Assembly (NCBI RefSeq): GCF_019711355.1
Contig: NZ_CP081297.1
Location: 806,001-870,000 of the forward strand
DNA: 64,000 nucleotides
Reading direction: 5' to 3'
DNA from: Qipengyuania psychrotolerans
Lineage (GTDB): Bacteria; Pseudomonadota; Alphaproteobacteria; Sphingomonadales; Sphingomonadaceae
Below are positions 9,061 to 16,817 of this stretch, piece after piece. Both the position numbers and the translations under genes were made by a program. The first letter of the stretch is position 1, and the number at the start of each line of letters is the position of its first letter. The notes beneath the pieces are model-generated. The model ran no database searches and had not been told where the DNA came from. It saw only the letters and a program-made list of their open reading frames with translations.

Positions 9061-10092
9061 ATGGCCCGCAAACCCGCACCGAAGGCCCATCAGGCTTTCA
9101 CACCGCCGCCAAGTCCGCAGCGCGAAGTTCGCCGCGCACAGATCGATATCAACTTCGAGAACCAGAGCCTTCTGGGTGCGCTGTTCGGACAGTTCGATGC
9201 CAACCTCGTACAGGTCGAGAACCGGCTGGGCGTGTTCATTGCGGCGCGGGGCAACGACCTTCATATCGAAGGGCCGGAAGACAGCGTGGCGCGTGCGCGC
9301 GATGTTCTTAACGAAATGTACGACCGGCTCTCTCAGGGTCAGGACCTTGATGCCGGCGCCATCGAAGCGCTGATTGCCATGTCGAACGAACCCACACTGC
9401 ACGGCATCATGGACGCGGACCCCAAGGGCCCGCCGATCATGATCCGCACGCGCCGCAAGACCATTGTGCCGCGCAGCGATATGCAGGCGCATTACATGCG
9501 TTCGCTGAGCCGTGACGACATCATATTCGCGCTCGGCCCGGCAGGCACCGGCAAAACCTATCTTGCTGTGGCGCAGGCTGTGGCACAGCTGATCAATGGC
9601 AGTGTCCAGCGCCTGATCCTCTCGCGTCCGGCAGTGGAGGCGGGCGAAAAGCTCGGCTTCCTGCCCGGCGACATGAAGGAAAAGGTCGATCCCTACCTCC
9701 GCCCGCTTTATGATGCGCTGTATGATTGCATGCCGCCCGAACAGGTCGAGCGGCGGCTCGCATCGGGCGAGATCGAGATCGCGCCTATCGCCTTCATGCG
9801 CGGACGGACGCTGGCAGACAGTTTCATCATCCTCGACGAGGCGCAGAATACCACGCGCGAGCAGATGAAGATGTTCCTCACCCGGTTCGGCCAGAAAAGC
9901 CGCATGGTCGTCTGCGGGGACCCGCGTCAGGTCGATATTCCTGGCGGCGACGGGATGAGCGGGCTCGCCGATGCTGTCGGCAAGCTGGAAGGTGTCGAAG
10001 GGTTCGGCACGATCCGCTTCACTGCCGCCGACGTGGTTCGTCACCCGATCGTTGGCCGCATCGTGGAGGCCTACGAAGGGCCGACCGCCTAA
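9061..10092 (+). CDS. phoH: PhoH family ATPase
   Basis: PhoH-like P-loop protein of 343 residues. A KH-like N-terminal region (about 25-110) is followed by the ATPase domain with Walker A GPAGTGKT at 159-166 and Walker B FIILDEAQN. The family has links to RNA metabolism, and this alphaproteobacterial type always precedes ybeY, so a role in rRNA maturation is inferred. An AAAGGAG ribosome site supports the ATG at 9061; the upstream extension to 8995 is unlike the family. The ybeY GTG begins at the base after the phoH stop. Confidence 0.93.
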   Translation: MARKPAPKAHQAFTPPPSPQREVRRAQIDINFENQSLLGALFGQFDANLVQVENRLGVFIAARGNDLHIEGPEDSVARARDVLNEMYDRLSQGQDLDAGAIEALIAMSNEPTLHGIMDADPKGPPIMIRTRRKTIVPRSDMQAHYMRSLSRDDIIFALGPAGTGKTYLAVAQAVAQLINGSVQRLILSRPAVEAGEKLGFLPGDMKEKVDPYLRPLYDALYDCMPPEQVERRLASGEIEIAPIAFMRGRTLADSFIILDEAQNTTREQMKMFLTRFGQKSRMVVCGDPRQVDIPGGDGMSGLADAVGKLEGVEGFGTIRFTAADVVRHPIVGRIVEAYEGPTA

Positions 10093-10584
10093 GTGGAACT
10101 CGATATCGACATCGACGGCTGGCCCGGTGATACCGATTGGGCGGACCTTGCCGAACGCGCAAATGAAGCCGTGTCCGAAGTGGAGCCTGCGCTAGCGAAC
10201 TCGCGCCTTTCGGCCAGCATCCTGTTCACCGTCGATGAGGAAGTCCAGACGTTGAACAGGGAATGGCGCGCCAAGGACAAGCCGACCAATGTGCTTTCTT
10301 TCCCCATGTTGGAGCGAGAACAGCTGCTGGCGCTATCATCGTCAGGCGGACCCGAAATGCTCGGCGATATTGCCCTCGCGTTCGAGACTTGTGAGCGCGA
10401 GGCAAGGGAAAAGGGTGTGAGTATTTCGGACCATACTTCGCATCTGATCATCCACGGTTTACTGCACCTCGCAGGCCACGATCACGTCGATTCTGACGAT
10501 CAGGCTGCAGAAATGGAAAAACTTGAGATCGCGGCGCTTGCAAAACTGGGTATTGCGGACCCATATGGTGATCGCGACAACTAG
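10093..10584 (+). CDS. ybeY: Endoribonuclease / rRNA maturation factor YbeY
   Basis: YbeY of 163 residues, a single-strand endoribonuclease acting in 16S rRNA 3' processing and ribosome quality control. The zinc site HGLLHLAGHDH is complete (H121, H125, H131). It starts with GTG immediately after the phoH TAA, so translation is probably coupled. A short central insertion (about residues 72-88) lies between the PTNVLSFP strand and the GDIALA strand, as in other alphaproteobacterial YbeY proteins. Confidence 0.94.
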   Translation: MELDIDIDGWPGDTDWADLAERANEAVSEVEPALANSRLSASILFTVDEEVQTLNREWRAKDKPTNVLSFPMLEREQLLALSSSGGPEMLGDIALAFETCEREAREKGVSISDHTSHLIIHGLLHLAGHDHVDSDDQAAEMEKLEIAALAKLGIADPYGDRDN

Positions 10585-10601
10585 GAGTACGCATTCGGCC
10601 C

Positions 10602-11522
10602 ATGGCCAATTCTTCACCCCCCGCCGGAGACGCGGAGAGTAGCAGCGGGCTGTGGCCCGCGATCCGTAAATTGTTCGACCCCGAGAGCGGCGAGCGGTCC
10701 CTCCGCGCGCAGCTCGAAGAGGTTATCGACGAGCACGAAGACGAAAACGGAGACGACACCGCCGAATCCGCGGAGAAGGGTGACCTTTCCGGCGTCGAGC
10801 GGCAGATGCTTCGCAACCTCCTGCACTTTTCCGAACATGACGCCGACGATGTAGCCGTACCGCGCGGCGAAATTATCGCCATATCGGCCGATGCGACCTG
10901 GGACGAGCTGGTAGAAACCTTCTCCGAACACGGTCACTCGAGGATGCCCGTCTATCGCGGCCAGCTTGATGACGTAATCGGCATGGTTCACATCAAGGAC
11001 GTTTTCCCGTTCCTCGCCGACAAGAAAGCGCCGCCGTCCGATTGGACGGTGCTGATGCGCCAGCCGCTCTATGTGCCGCAGACACGCAATGCGATCGACG
11101 TGCTTGCCGATATGCGCGCTCAGCGGACGCACCTGGCCATCGTGATCGATGAATTTTCCGGAACCGACGGCCTCATCACCATCGAAGACCTGGTCGAAGA
11201 AATCGTCGGCGAGATCGAAGATGAGCATGACGAGCTGCCAGAAGAATGGATCGTCTCCATCGGCGAAGGTATGTGGGACTGTGATGCCCGGGCAGAGCTG
11301 GACGACGTCGCCGAAAAGGTCGATCCGCGTCTGGCTGAGGTAGAGGAATCGGTCGACACCCTGGGCGGGCTGGCGTTTGTTCTGGCCGAGCAGGTGCCGC
11401 CGGTTGGCAAGGTGCTGGAACATGCCAGCGGCTGGCGCATAGAGATACTTGATGGCGATGAAACCCATGTCACTCGGATGCGTCTGCATCAGCCGGAACA
11501 GGCAGGGTCGGACGGCTCGTGA
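10602..11522 (+). CDS. CorC/HlyC-type CBS-domain protein
   Basis: Soluble protein of 306 residues with an acidic N-terminus, two CBS domains (about 75-200) and a C-terminal CorC_HlyC (transporter-associated) domain from about 225. It lacks the membrane DUF21 domain of larger relatives, so it matches stand-alone CorC, linked to Mg2+/Co2+ efflux in enteric bacteria. It is the third gene of phoH-ybeY-corC and starts 17 bases after ybeY. In many relatives lnt follows; here a LysR gene follows instead. Confidence 0.88.
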   Translation: MANSSPPAGDAESSSGLWPAIRKLFDPESGERSLRAQLEEVIDEHEDENGDDTAESAEKGDLSGVERQMLRNLLHFSEHDADDVAVPRGEIIAISADATWDELVETFSEHGHSRMPVYRGQLDDVIGMVHIKDVFPFLADKKAPPSDWTVLMRQPLYVPQTRNAIDVLADMRAQRTHLAIVIDEFSGTDGLITIEDLVEEIVGEIEDEHDELPEEWIVSIGEGMWDCDARAELDDVAEKVDPRLAEVEESVDTLGGLAFVLAEQVPPVGKVLEHASGWRIEILDGDETHVTRMRLHQPEQAGSDGS

Positions 11523-11591
11523 CACCGCTGTTGCAAGAAACTGCACGTTGACGCTCGACAGCGCGACGGTTGGGCCATAGTCCGATAGACG

Positions 11592-12476
11592 ATGGCTGTC
11601 CGCAGATTACCACCTCTTCGCGCTTTGGAAGCATTTGTGCGTACCGTCCGGCTGGGTTCGGCTCGGGCGGCTGCTGACGAATTGGGGCTGAGCCCGTCGG
11701 CACTATCCCGGCGGATCGGCAATCTTGAGGAATTCGTCGGCAAGAAGCTCTTCACGCGTGCCCGCCAGGCCATGCAACTGACCGATGATGGCCACGCGTT
11801 CTACGAGGCAGTGAATCCGCAGCTGGAGGCCCTGGCCCGGGCGGTAGAAAGCCAGTCGGACAATATTTCCGTTCTTCGGTTGCATCTGGGTGTGTTGCCG
11901 CTTTTCGGCAGCCAGCGGCTGTTTCCGCGCCTCGCAGAACTGCGCGCGCGTCATCCGCTGCTCCATATCGACATTGATACCGGTCCGCATCTCGAAGACA
12001 GGGTGGGCGACACGCTGGATGCTGCGATCATCCTGTCGCGCGGACCCGCCGCCGGGCTTCACGCAGTGCGGCTCGATTTCAATATGGTGCATGCCATTGC
12101 CAGCAAGGAATTGGCGAGCAAGCTGGGCGAAGTCCCCGATGCAGCGCTGCTTTCGCGTCAGACATTCCTCATCCACAACGGACTGCCCGAAAGCTTCGTT
12201 GCGTGGAAAGACGAGCTCGAACTGCGCGATCTGGAGCCGACCGCAATCGATCATTTCGATTCCGGTCAGTTGATGCTGGAAGCGGCAGCGCAGGGTCTGG
12301 GCATCGCCATCATGCATGACGATCACTTGCGCCGGGCGGCCGACAACAGGCTGACCGACCTATACGGCGTGGAGGTCGAAAGTCCGTATAGCTATTGGTT
12401 CGTCTGCAAGCCGACTGCGCTGGAAGAACGGCCCGTCAGGCTATTCCATGACTGGCTGGTAAAAGCAGAGCTTTAA
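11592..12476 (+). CDS. LysR family transcriptional regulator
   Basis: LysR regulator of 294 residues. The N-terminal winged helix-turn-helix covers about 5-65 (LRALEAFVRTVRLGSARAAA, then LGLSPSALSRRI), and the effector-binding periplasmic-protein-like domain fills the rest. It resembles the GcvA subgroup in the AAADELGLSPSALS pattern. The target is unknown: LysR proteins often control a divergent neighbour, but the gene upstream (corC) is on the same strand. Its TAA shares the TTAA at 12473-12476 with the convergent acyltransferase stop. Confidence 0.9.
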   Translation: MAVRRLPPLRALEAFVRTVRLGSARAAADELGLSPSALSRRIGNLEEFVGKKLFTRARQAMQLTDDGHAFYEAVNPQLEALARAVESQSDNISVLRLHLGVLPLFGSQRLFPRLAELRARHPLLHIDIDTGPHLEDRVGDTLDAAIILSRGPAAGLHAVRLDFNMVHAIASKELASKLGEVPDAALLSRQTFLIHNGLPESFVAWKDELELRDLEPTAIDHFDSGQLMLEAAAQGLGIAIMHDDHLRRAADNRLTDLYGVEVESPYSYWFVCKPTALEERPVRLFHDWLVKAEL

Positions 12477-13378
12477 GCTTCGTTGTCGCCGGTGCTGGGC
12501 GGCCGATATCGCACCGCTTCGACCACATGTTTATAGTCCCGTAGTGGCCTGCCGAGATTGGCGATCAGCTTTTCTTCGATCTCCTCGCGTGCCTTCGCGG
12601 CGATCGCCTTGCGACCGTGATGCTCTTCCGGGCTGAATGGCTCGAGGTAATGGATGCGCAGCGCGAACGTCCCGCGGCGCGCCATGACCCGCATTGCGTT
12701 GTGCAGGCCATTCTCTTCCCCGACCCACGCAATTTCTTCCGCGTTTTCGCCATAATCGACGACCGCGGGCTGAACCATCACACCCGGAGGTGGAGGCTCC
12801 AGCACGGAGATCATGCTTGATTTGAACGGGAGCAGGGATTGACCGTCGGTGACCGTCCCCTCGGGAAAGACCGTGACGGACCAATTATCGGCCAGCGCCT
12901 CGCGCAGGGCGTTGATCTGTTCAGCCACGCCCATGCGGTGTTCGCGTTTCACGAAGACCGTCCGGTTCAGGCCGCAGAGCCATCCAATAACCGGAACCTG
13001 GCTGAGCTCGTATTTTGCGACAAAGGCGGTGCCGCTCGCACCGGCCATCGCGAGGATGTCGATCCACGACAAATGGTTGGCAATGAAAAATACGTCGCGC
13101 CGCAAAGGTGTGCCGATAACTTCTACACGCGCACCCACCACGCGGGCAGTGTAGCGCAAGAAATACATCGGGAAGGGCGAACCATACGCGAATATGCGGA
13201 ACGCATAATGCAGCGGCACAAAGATGATCAACAGGATCAGGATCGCGATAGTCCGCAGCCCGAAGCGTAGCCAACCTGCAACCGTCAACGGCACATTTTC
13301 GCCGCGCGCCGCAGCGAGGCGTTTTTCCGTGTAGCGCCCCAGGCGGCGGTCAGCTTTCGCGGTCGAGCCGGACGCCAT
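12473..13378 (-). CDS. 1-acyl-sn-glycerol-3-phosphate acyltransferase (PlsC-like)
   Basis: Lysophospholipid acyltransferase of 301 residues, probably making phosphatidic acid or related lipids at the inner membrane. The HX4D motif appears as NHLSWID and the second motif as FPEGTVTDG. One N-terminal hydrophobic segment (about 38-62) anchors it. The first 28 bases overlap the 3' end of fur, so the two are likely co-transcribed and coupled. An acyl-ornithine or lysophosphatidic acid acceptor cannot be told apart from sequence. Confidence 0.87.
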   Translation of the reverse strand: MASGSTAKADRRLGRYTEKRLAAARGENVPLTVAGWLRFGLRTIAILILLIIFVPLHYAFRIFAYGSPFPMYFLRYTARVVGARVEVIGTPLRRDVFFIANHLSWIDILAMAGASGTAFVAKYELSQVPVIGWLCGLNRTVFVKREHRMGVAEQINALREALADNWSVTVFPEGTVTDGQSLLPFKSSMISVLEPPPPGVMVQPAVVDYGENAEEIAWVGEENGLHNAMRVMARRGTFALRIHYLEPFSPEEHHGRKAIAAKAREEIEEKLIANLGRPLRDYKHVVEAVRYRPPSTGDNEA

Positions 13379-13772
13379 AAAGTTCCATGCGGTGATCGAC
13401 CAGCCGGTAACCCAGCTTCTCGGCGATCTGTTTCTGCAGAGCTTCCAGTTCGGGATCGACGAATTCGACGACTTTGCCGCTTTCTACGTCGATCAGATGG
13501 TCATGGTGCGCTTCGGGCGCCGCTTCGTAGCGTGCGCGTCCATCGCCGAAATCATGCCGGTCGAGGATGCCTGCTTCTTCAAACAGGCGGACAGTCCGAT
13601 AGACCGTGGCAATCGAGATGCCCGGATCGATCTTGTTCGCCCGTTCATGGAGCATTTCCACGTCGGGATGGTCGTCGCTTTCCGACAGCACTCTGGCAAT
13701 GACGCGGCGTTGCTCCGTGATACGGAGACCCTTGTCAGCACATAGCTGTTCGAGATCGATCTTCTGGTGCAA
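13350..13772 (-). CDS. fur: Fur family transcriptional regulator (alpha-type Fur/Mur)
   Basis: Metal-responsive repressor of 140 residues with the winged-helix domain (about 1-80) and dimerisation domain. The metal site residues in the HHDHL segment are present, but the enteric CXXC that follows is replaced (IDVESGK), as in alphaproteobacterial Fur/Mur/Irr proteins, so no structural zinc pair is expected. The start is set at TTG 13772: a GGGGAG ribosome site (13778-13783) lies five bases before it, and the product begins MHQKIDLEQL. The GTG at 13802 lies inside the upstream terminator. Whether it senses iron or manganese cannot be decided here. Confidence 0.88.
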   Translation of the reverse strand: MHQKIDLEQLCADKGLRITEQRRVIARVLSESDDHPDVEMLHERANKIDPGISIATVYRTVRLFEEAGILDRHDFGDGRARYEAAPEAHHDHLIDVESGKVVEFVDPELEALQKQIAEKLGYRLVDHRMELYGVRLDRES

Positions 13773-13786
13773 TGGGGCTCCCCGAA

Positions 13787-13820
13787 TGAAAACGCCCCGC
13801 ACCCTTATCGGGCCGGGGCG
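13787..13820 (-). terminator. Intrinsic terminator between mucR and fur
   Basis: Read leftward, a CGCCCCG/CGGGGCG stem (13814-13820 with 13793-13799) plus an inner GGG/CCC pairing is followed by TTTT (13789-13792). It ends the mucR transcript only 15 bases before the fur start codon. Confidence 0.85.
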
Positions 13821-13844
13821 CTGTTCTCAAGCGAGGTGTTGGAC

Positions 13845-14282
13845 TTAAGACGCTTTCTTGCGTCCGCGCTTCTGGCCAGGCTTGCGGCCAAGGCCGATTT
13901 TCTTGGCCAGATCGCGGCGGGTATCGGCGTAATCGGGCGCAACCATCGGATAATCCGACGCAAGATCCCAGCGCTGGCGATAATCGTCGGGCGTCATTCC
14001 GTGTTCGGTCGAAAGATGGCGCTTGAGCATCTTCATCTTCTTGCCGCAGTCGAGGCAGACGATGTGATCCTTCTTGACCGAAGCACGTATCGAAACTGCA
14101 GGGTCGGGACGTACTTCTTCTTGAGGACCGGCGCCTTCAAGGCCCGCAAGTGCGGTGTAAACATTAGAGATCAGGACCGGTACGTCATCGACAGATACGC
14201 TGTTATTGCTGACGTGCGCCGCCACAATATCGGAGGTCAAGGTAATCAGCGTTTCGGTCATATCGGTTTCGAATTGATCCAT
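13845..14282 (-). CDS. mucR: MucR/Ros family zinc-finger transcriptional regulator
   Basis: MucR/Ros protein of 145 residues, a zinc-finger H-NS-like global regulator of Alphaproteobacteria. The finger is C..C in IVCLDCGKKMKMLKRH followed by H in the LSTEHG segment. A basic tail rich in Lys/Arg/Gly (KPGQKRGRKK) ends the protein. A GGGAGAG ribosome site precedes the ATG. The AT-rich upstream region holds inverted and direct repeats that could be its own operator, since relatives autorepress from AT-rich sites. A terminator follows it. Confidence 0.93.
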   Translation of the reverse strand: MDQFETDMTETLITLTSDIVAAHVSNNSVSVDDVPVLISNVYTALAGLEGAGPQEEVRPDPAVSIRASVKKDHIVCLDCGKKMKMLKRHLSTEHGMTPDDYRQRWDLASDYPMVAPDYADTRRDLAKKIGLGRKPGQKRGRKKAS

Positions 14283-14352
14283 AATGTAAACTCTCCCTTT
14301 TGCTTTTATTAGGATTGCGAATAGGGGAAGTCTACTAGGAATTGTATAAATC

Positions 14353-14393
14353 CGACAATTTTGTCGCGAATATACAAGCGTCGAATATTCAAG
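14353..14393 (-). promoter_or_regulatory. Repeat-bearing AT-rich control region upstream of mucR
   Basis: An inverted repeat CGACAA-TT-TTGTCG (14353-14366) abuts two direct copies of CGAATAT(A/T)CAAG (14367-14378 and 14382-14393) with a 15-base period and one mismatch. The 119-base gap between rimI and mucR is far richer in A+T than its surroundings. Autoregulation by MucR is inferred, not shown. Confidence 0.45.
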
Positions 14394-14401
14394 CCGTGAA
14401 A

Positions 14402-14854
14402 TTACAATATCTTGGCGAATGTCACAGCGTCGATGTGGGTGCCGTCCAGCGTCCGGTAGTAATCATTGCGCCTTCCAATGGGCGCGAATCCGGCGCTGCG
14501 GTAAAAACTTTCCGCCGGATTGTTGGCGCGCATCTCAAGGAAAACCTGCGCCGCACCGACGCTGCGAGAGTATTCGGTGAAGCTGTTCAACAAAATGCGG
14601 CCAAGTCCGCGGCCCCTCATTTCGGGCAGCACGCCGATTAAAAGCAACTCGACCTCATCGAGGACTTTTCGGGCAAGGATAAAACCGGCAGCCCCGCTTT
14701 CCGGTGCAGGTTCGCGCCCATCCTCGTCGATCAGCATCATGAACCCGGAAGACAAGGCCAGCGAATCGTCGACCTGACGGCGTGTCCATGCCTCGCGCCA
14801 ATGCGGATCGAATGCCGCTTCCATTACTACCATCAATTTATCGAGGTTCGTCAT
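14402..14854 (-). CDS. rimI: Ribosomal-protein alanine N-acetyltransferase RimI
   Basis: GNAT acetyltransferase of 150 residues. The acetyl-CoA loop is seen as RGRGLGRILL, followed by the NNPAESFYRSAGF motif with the catalytic-region Asn and Tyr. The family acetylates the N-terminus of ribosomal protein S18. The start at 14854 overlaps the tsaB stop as ATGA, and the tsaB-rimI pair is a classic arrangement, which supports the name over a generic GNAT call. The first in-frame 28 residues upstream lie within tsaB and are dropped. Confidence 0.88.
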   Translation of the reverse strand: MTNLDKLMVVMEAAFDPHWREAWTRRQVDDSLALSSGFMMLIDEDGREPAPESGAAGFILARKVLDEVELLLIGVLPEMRGRGLGRILLNSFTEYSRSVGAAQVFLEMRANNPAESFYRSAGFAPIGRRNDYYRTLDGTHIDAVTFAKIL

Positions 14855-15468
14855 TTGGCGGGCCGCTTTGCGTCCGGCGGACGTCCATAGTGAGGCGTGA
14901 GGATATCGGTGAGCAATTGCTCGGGCAAGCTGAGGCACTGCGAAGCGTTGGGAAGTCCGTCTGCGAAAATCGCCGGGCGATCATCAAGCAAGTCTGCAAG
15001 CTCTTCCGCTTTGCTGCCCGCCACGATCGGGCGTGCGCCATGCGCGGCTGCAGCAGAGGGCGTCAGGGACAATAGCTCTTCTGCTGGAAGCCCGTCATCA
15101 CCGAAGTCCTGGACAAACCATTCGCCGTGCCCACCGGTCATGCAGACGGTGACATCCTGCGCGCCCTGACCTCGTGCCATCGAGGCCACGAGGGCCAATG
15201 TCGGATAGCCGCGTACGGGCGCGCCCCATGCGACGCCTAATGCACGTGCAGTGGCCAGGCCAATGCGGATACCGGTAAAGCTGCCAGGGCCGAGCGAGAC
15301 GCGTATTTCGTCTGCCCGGCCTTTACCTTCAAGATCGGCGATCATCGGCACCAGGCGTTCGGCATGGCCGCGCCCAATGGTTTCATGTGCCGCTCCCAGC
15401 AGGCGGCCATCTTCGAACAGCGCGACAGAACAGGCCTCGGTCGCGGTTTCTATAGCTAACAAACGCAT
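14851..15468 (-). CDS. tsaB: tRNA threonylcarbamoyladenosine biosynthesis protein TsaB
   Basis: TsaB of 205 residues, an ASKHA-fold partner of TsaD in t6A37 synthesis. It begins MRLLAIETATEACSVAL, the usual N-terminus, and has the GPGSFTGIRIGLATARALG motif at about 60-78. It lacks the metal-binding histidines of TsaD, as expected for the inactive paralogue. Translationally coupled to rimI. Confidence 0.93.
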   Translation of the reverse strand: MRLLAIETATEACSVALFEDGRLLGAAHETIGRGHAERLVPMIADLEGKGRADEIRVSLGPGSFTGIRIGLATARALGVAWGAPVRGYPTLALVASMARGQGAQDVTVCMTGGHGEWFVQDFGDDGLPAEELLSLTPSAAAAHGARPIVAGSKAEELADLLDDRPAIFADGLPNASQCLSLPEQLLTDILTPHYGRPPDAKRPAK

Positions 15469-15504
15469 TCGGCAGGCCTGCCCTAGCCAAGCCTGGGCTT
15501 CAAG

Positions 15505-16113
15505 TCAGACGATGCTGTTGAACTTTTCGAAATCGGGACGCGGACTGCGTTCGAAGATGCTGGTCACGTCGCCATATCCGATCGAGCAGATGAAGTTCGT
15601 CCTGTGGCGAGGGTTGTCGCCGAAGAAAGCCTTGTCGACCGCTTCTGAATCGAAACCCGACATCGGACCGCAATCCAGCCCAACGGCCCGCGCGGCAATC
15701 ATCAGATAGGCTCCCTGAAGTGCGGAGTTGCGAAAGGCGCCTTCCTTGCGGCCTTCTTCGTCGCCTTCAAACCAGCTTTTCGCGTCGGTATGCGGGAACA
15801 GCCACGGCAATTCTTCGTGGAAATCGATATCATAGCCGATGATCGCAGTGACCGGGGCCGCAAGGATCTTGTCCTTGTTCCCGTCGGACGCGCATTCGGC
15901 GAGCTTGGCCTTGGCGTCTTGCGACTTGACCCAGACAATGCGTGAAGGCTGCATGTTCGCAGACGTCGGCGCCATCTTCAGCAGTTCGTAGATCGCGTGA
16001 ATCTGCTCGTCCGACACATCCTTTTCCAGCCAGCCATTATAGCTGCGCGCCTCGCGGAATACCTGATCGAGGGCGTCTGCGGAAAGGGTGTGATCGTGAA
16101 ACTGCTTGGTCAT
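15505..16113 (-). CDS. RutE/HadB-like nitroreductase (malonic semialdehyde reductase family)
   Basis: FMN-dependent nitroreductase-fold protein of 202 residues. The N-terminus (DALDQVFREARSYNGWL) and the APTSANMQPSR loop match the RutE/HadB subgroup, known for malonic semialdehyde reductase activity in pyrimidine breakdown. No other rut gene is nearby, so the physiological substrate is unknown; general quinone or nitro reduction is possible. The start at 16113 gives the usual length. Lies 25 bases downstream of the Nfu gene on the same strand. Confidence 0.87.
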   Translation of the reverse strand: MTKQFHDHTLSADALDQVFREARSYNGWLEKDVSDEQIHAIYELLKMAPTSANMQPSRIVWVKSQDAKAKLAECASDGNKDKILAAPVTAIIGYDIDFHEELPWLFPHTDAKSWFEGDEEGRKEGAFRNSALQGAYLMIAARAVGLDCGPMSGFDSEAVDKAFFGDNPRHRTNFICSIGYGDVTSIFERSPRPDFEKFNSIV

Positions 16114-16138
16114 CGAATACTCGCGTAAGTGGGGAGAA

Positions 16139-16729
16139 TCAGGCGGCTCGAACTTCAACCACTTCCGGCACGTAATGTTTCAGCAACCCTTCAATTCCGT
16201 GCTTCAGGGTTGCGGTGGACGACGGGCAGCCGGCGCAGGCGCCTTGTAACTGGAGATAGACCACTCCGTCACGAAAGCCGCGGTACTGGATATCGCCGCC
16301 GTCGCCCGCAACAGCGGGGCGAACGCGGGTCTCGAGCAGTTCGTTGATCTGTGCGACGATATCGGAATCTTCCGCGCGTTCCTCGACCAGCATCGCTTCG
16401 TCTTCGGGGGGGACGGCGATGCCGCCCGCGCTGCCCGGCGTGAAAAGCGGGGCTTCCGATACGAAGTGATCGAGCAGGATAGAAAGTACCTGCGGCTTGA
16501 GGTCGGTCCAGCTCACGCCGGGGGCCGCCGTAACGGTGACGAAATCACCGCCAAAGAATACGTTCACGACTTCACCGGTGTCGAACACCGCCTGGGCCAG
16601 CGGGCTGGCCTCCGCCGCCTCGGGCGAAGCAAACTCGCGGGTTCCCTGTCCCATGACCGGGCGACCGGGCAGGAACTTCAGGCTGGAAGGGTTGGGCGTT
16701 GTTTCGGTCTCGATGAACATGCCAGCCAT
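16139..16729 (-). CDS. NifU-family Fe-S scaffold/carrier (Nfu)
   Basis: Nfu-type protein of 196 residues (193 if translation begins at the second ATG, 16720). The N-terminal Nfu_N domain is identified by TETTPNPSSLKFLPG. The C-terminal NifU domain holds the cluster-binding CAGC motif in LQGACAGCPSSTATLKHGIE. Family members deliver 4Fe-4S clusters to client enzymes such as MiaB and LipA. It is divergent from the M16 protease gene. Confidence 0.93.
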   Translation of the reverse strand: MAGMFIETETTPNPSSLKFLPGRPVMGQGTREFASPEAAEASPLAQAVFDTGEVVNVFFGGDFVTVTAAPGVSWTDLKPQVLSILLDHFVSEAPLFTPGSAGGIAVPPEDEAMLVEERAEDSDIVAQINELLETRVRPAVAGDGGDIQYRGFRDGVVYLQLQGACAGCPSSTATLKHGIEGLLKHYVPEVVEVRAA

Positions 16730-16817
16730 GTAGGGGCGGGGAGGTCCGCCGACAAGCGACGCGATGATTTCAACGTGTTCACTGGTGCTTCACTTCGTGG
16801 GTCTCTATATGGCCGGC

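Noticed and set aside
9037..10044. 335-codon minus-strand frame opposite phoH
   Set aside because: Mirror frame; phoH motifs are clear on the plus strand.
10622..10790. Acidic N-terminus of CorC-like protein as a sign of fusion
   Set aside because: Acidic, poorly conserved starts are normal in this family.
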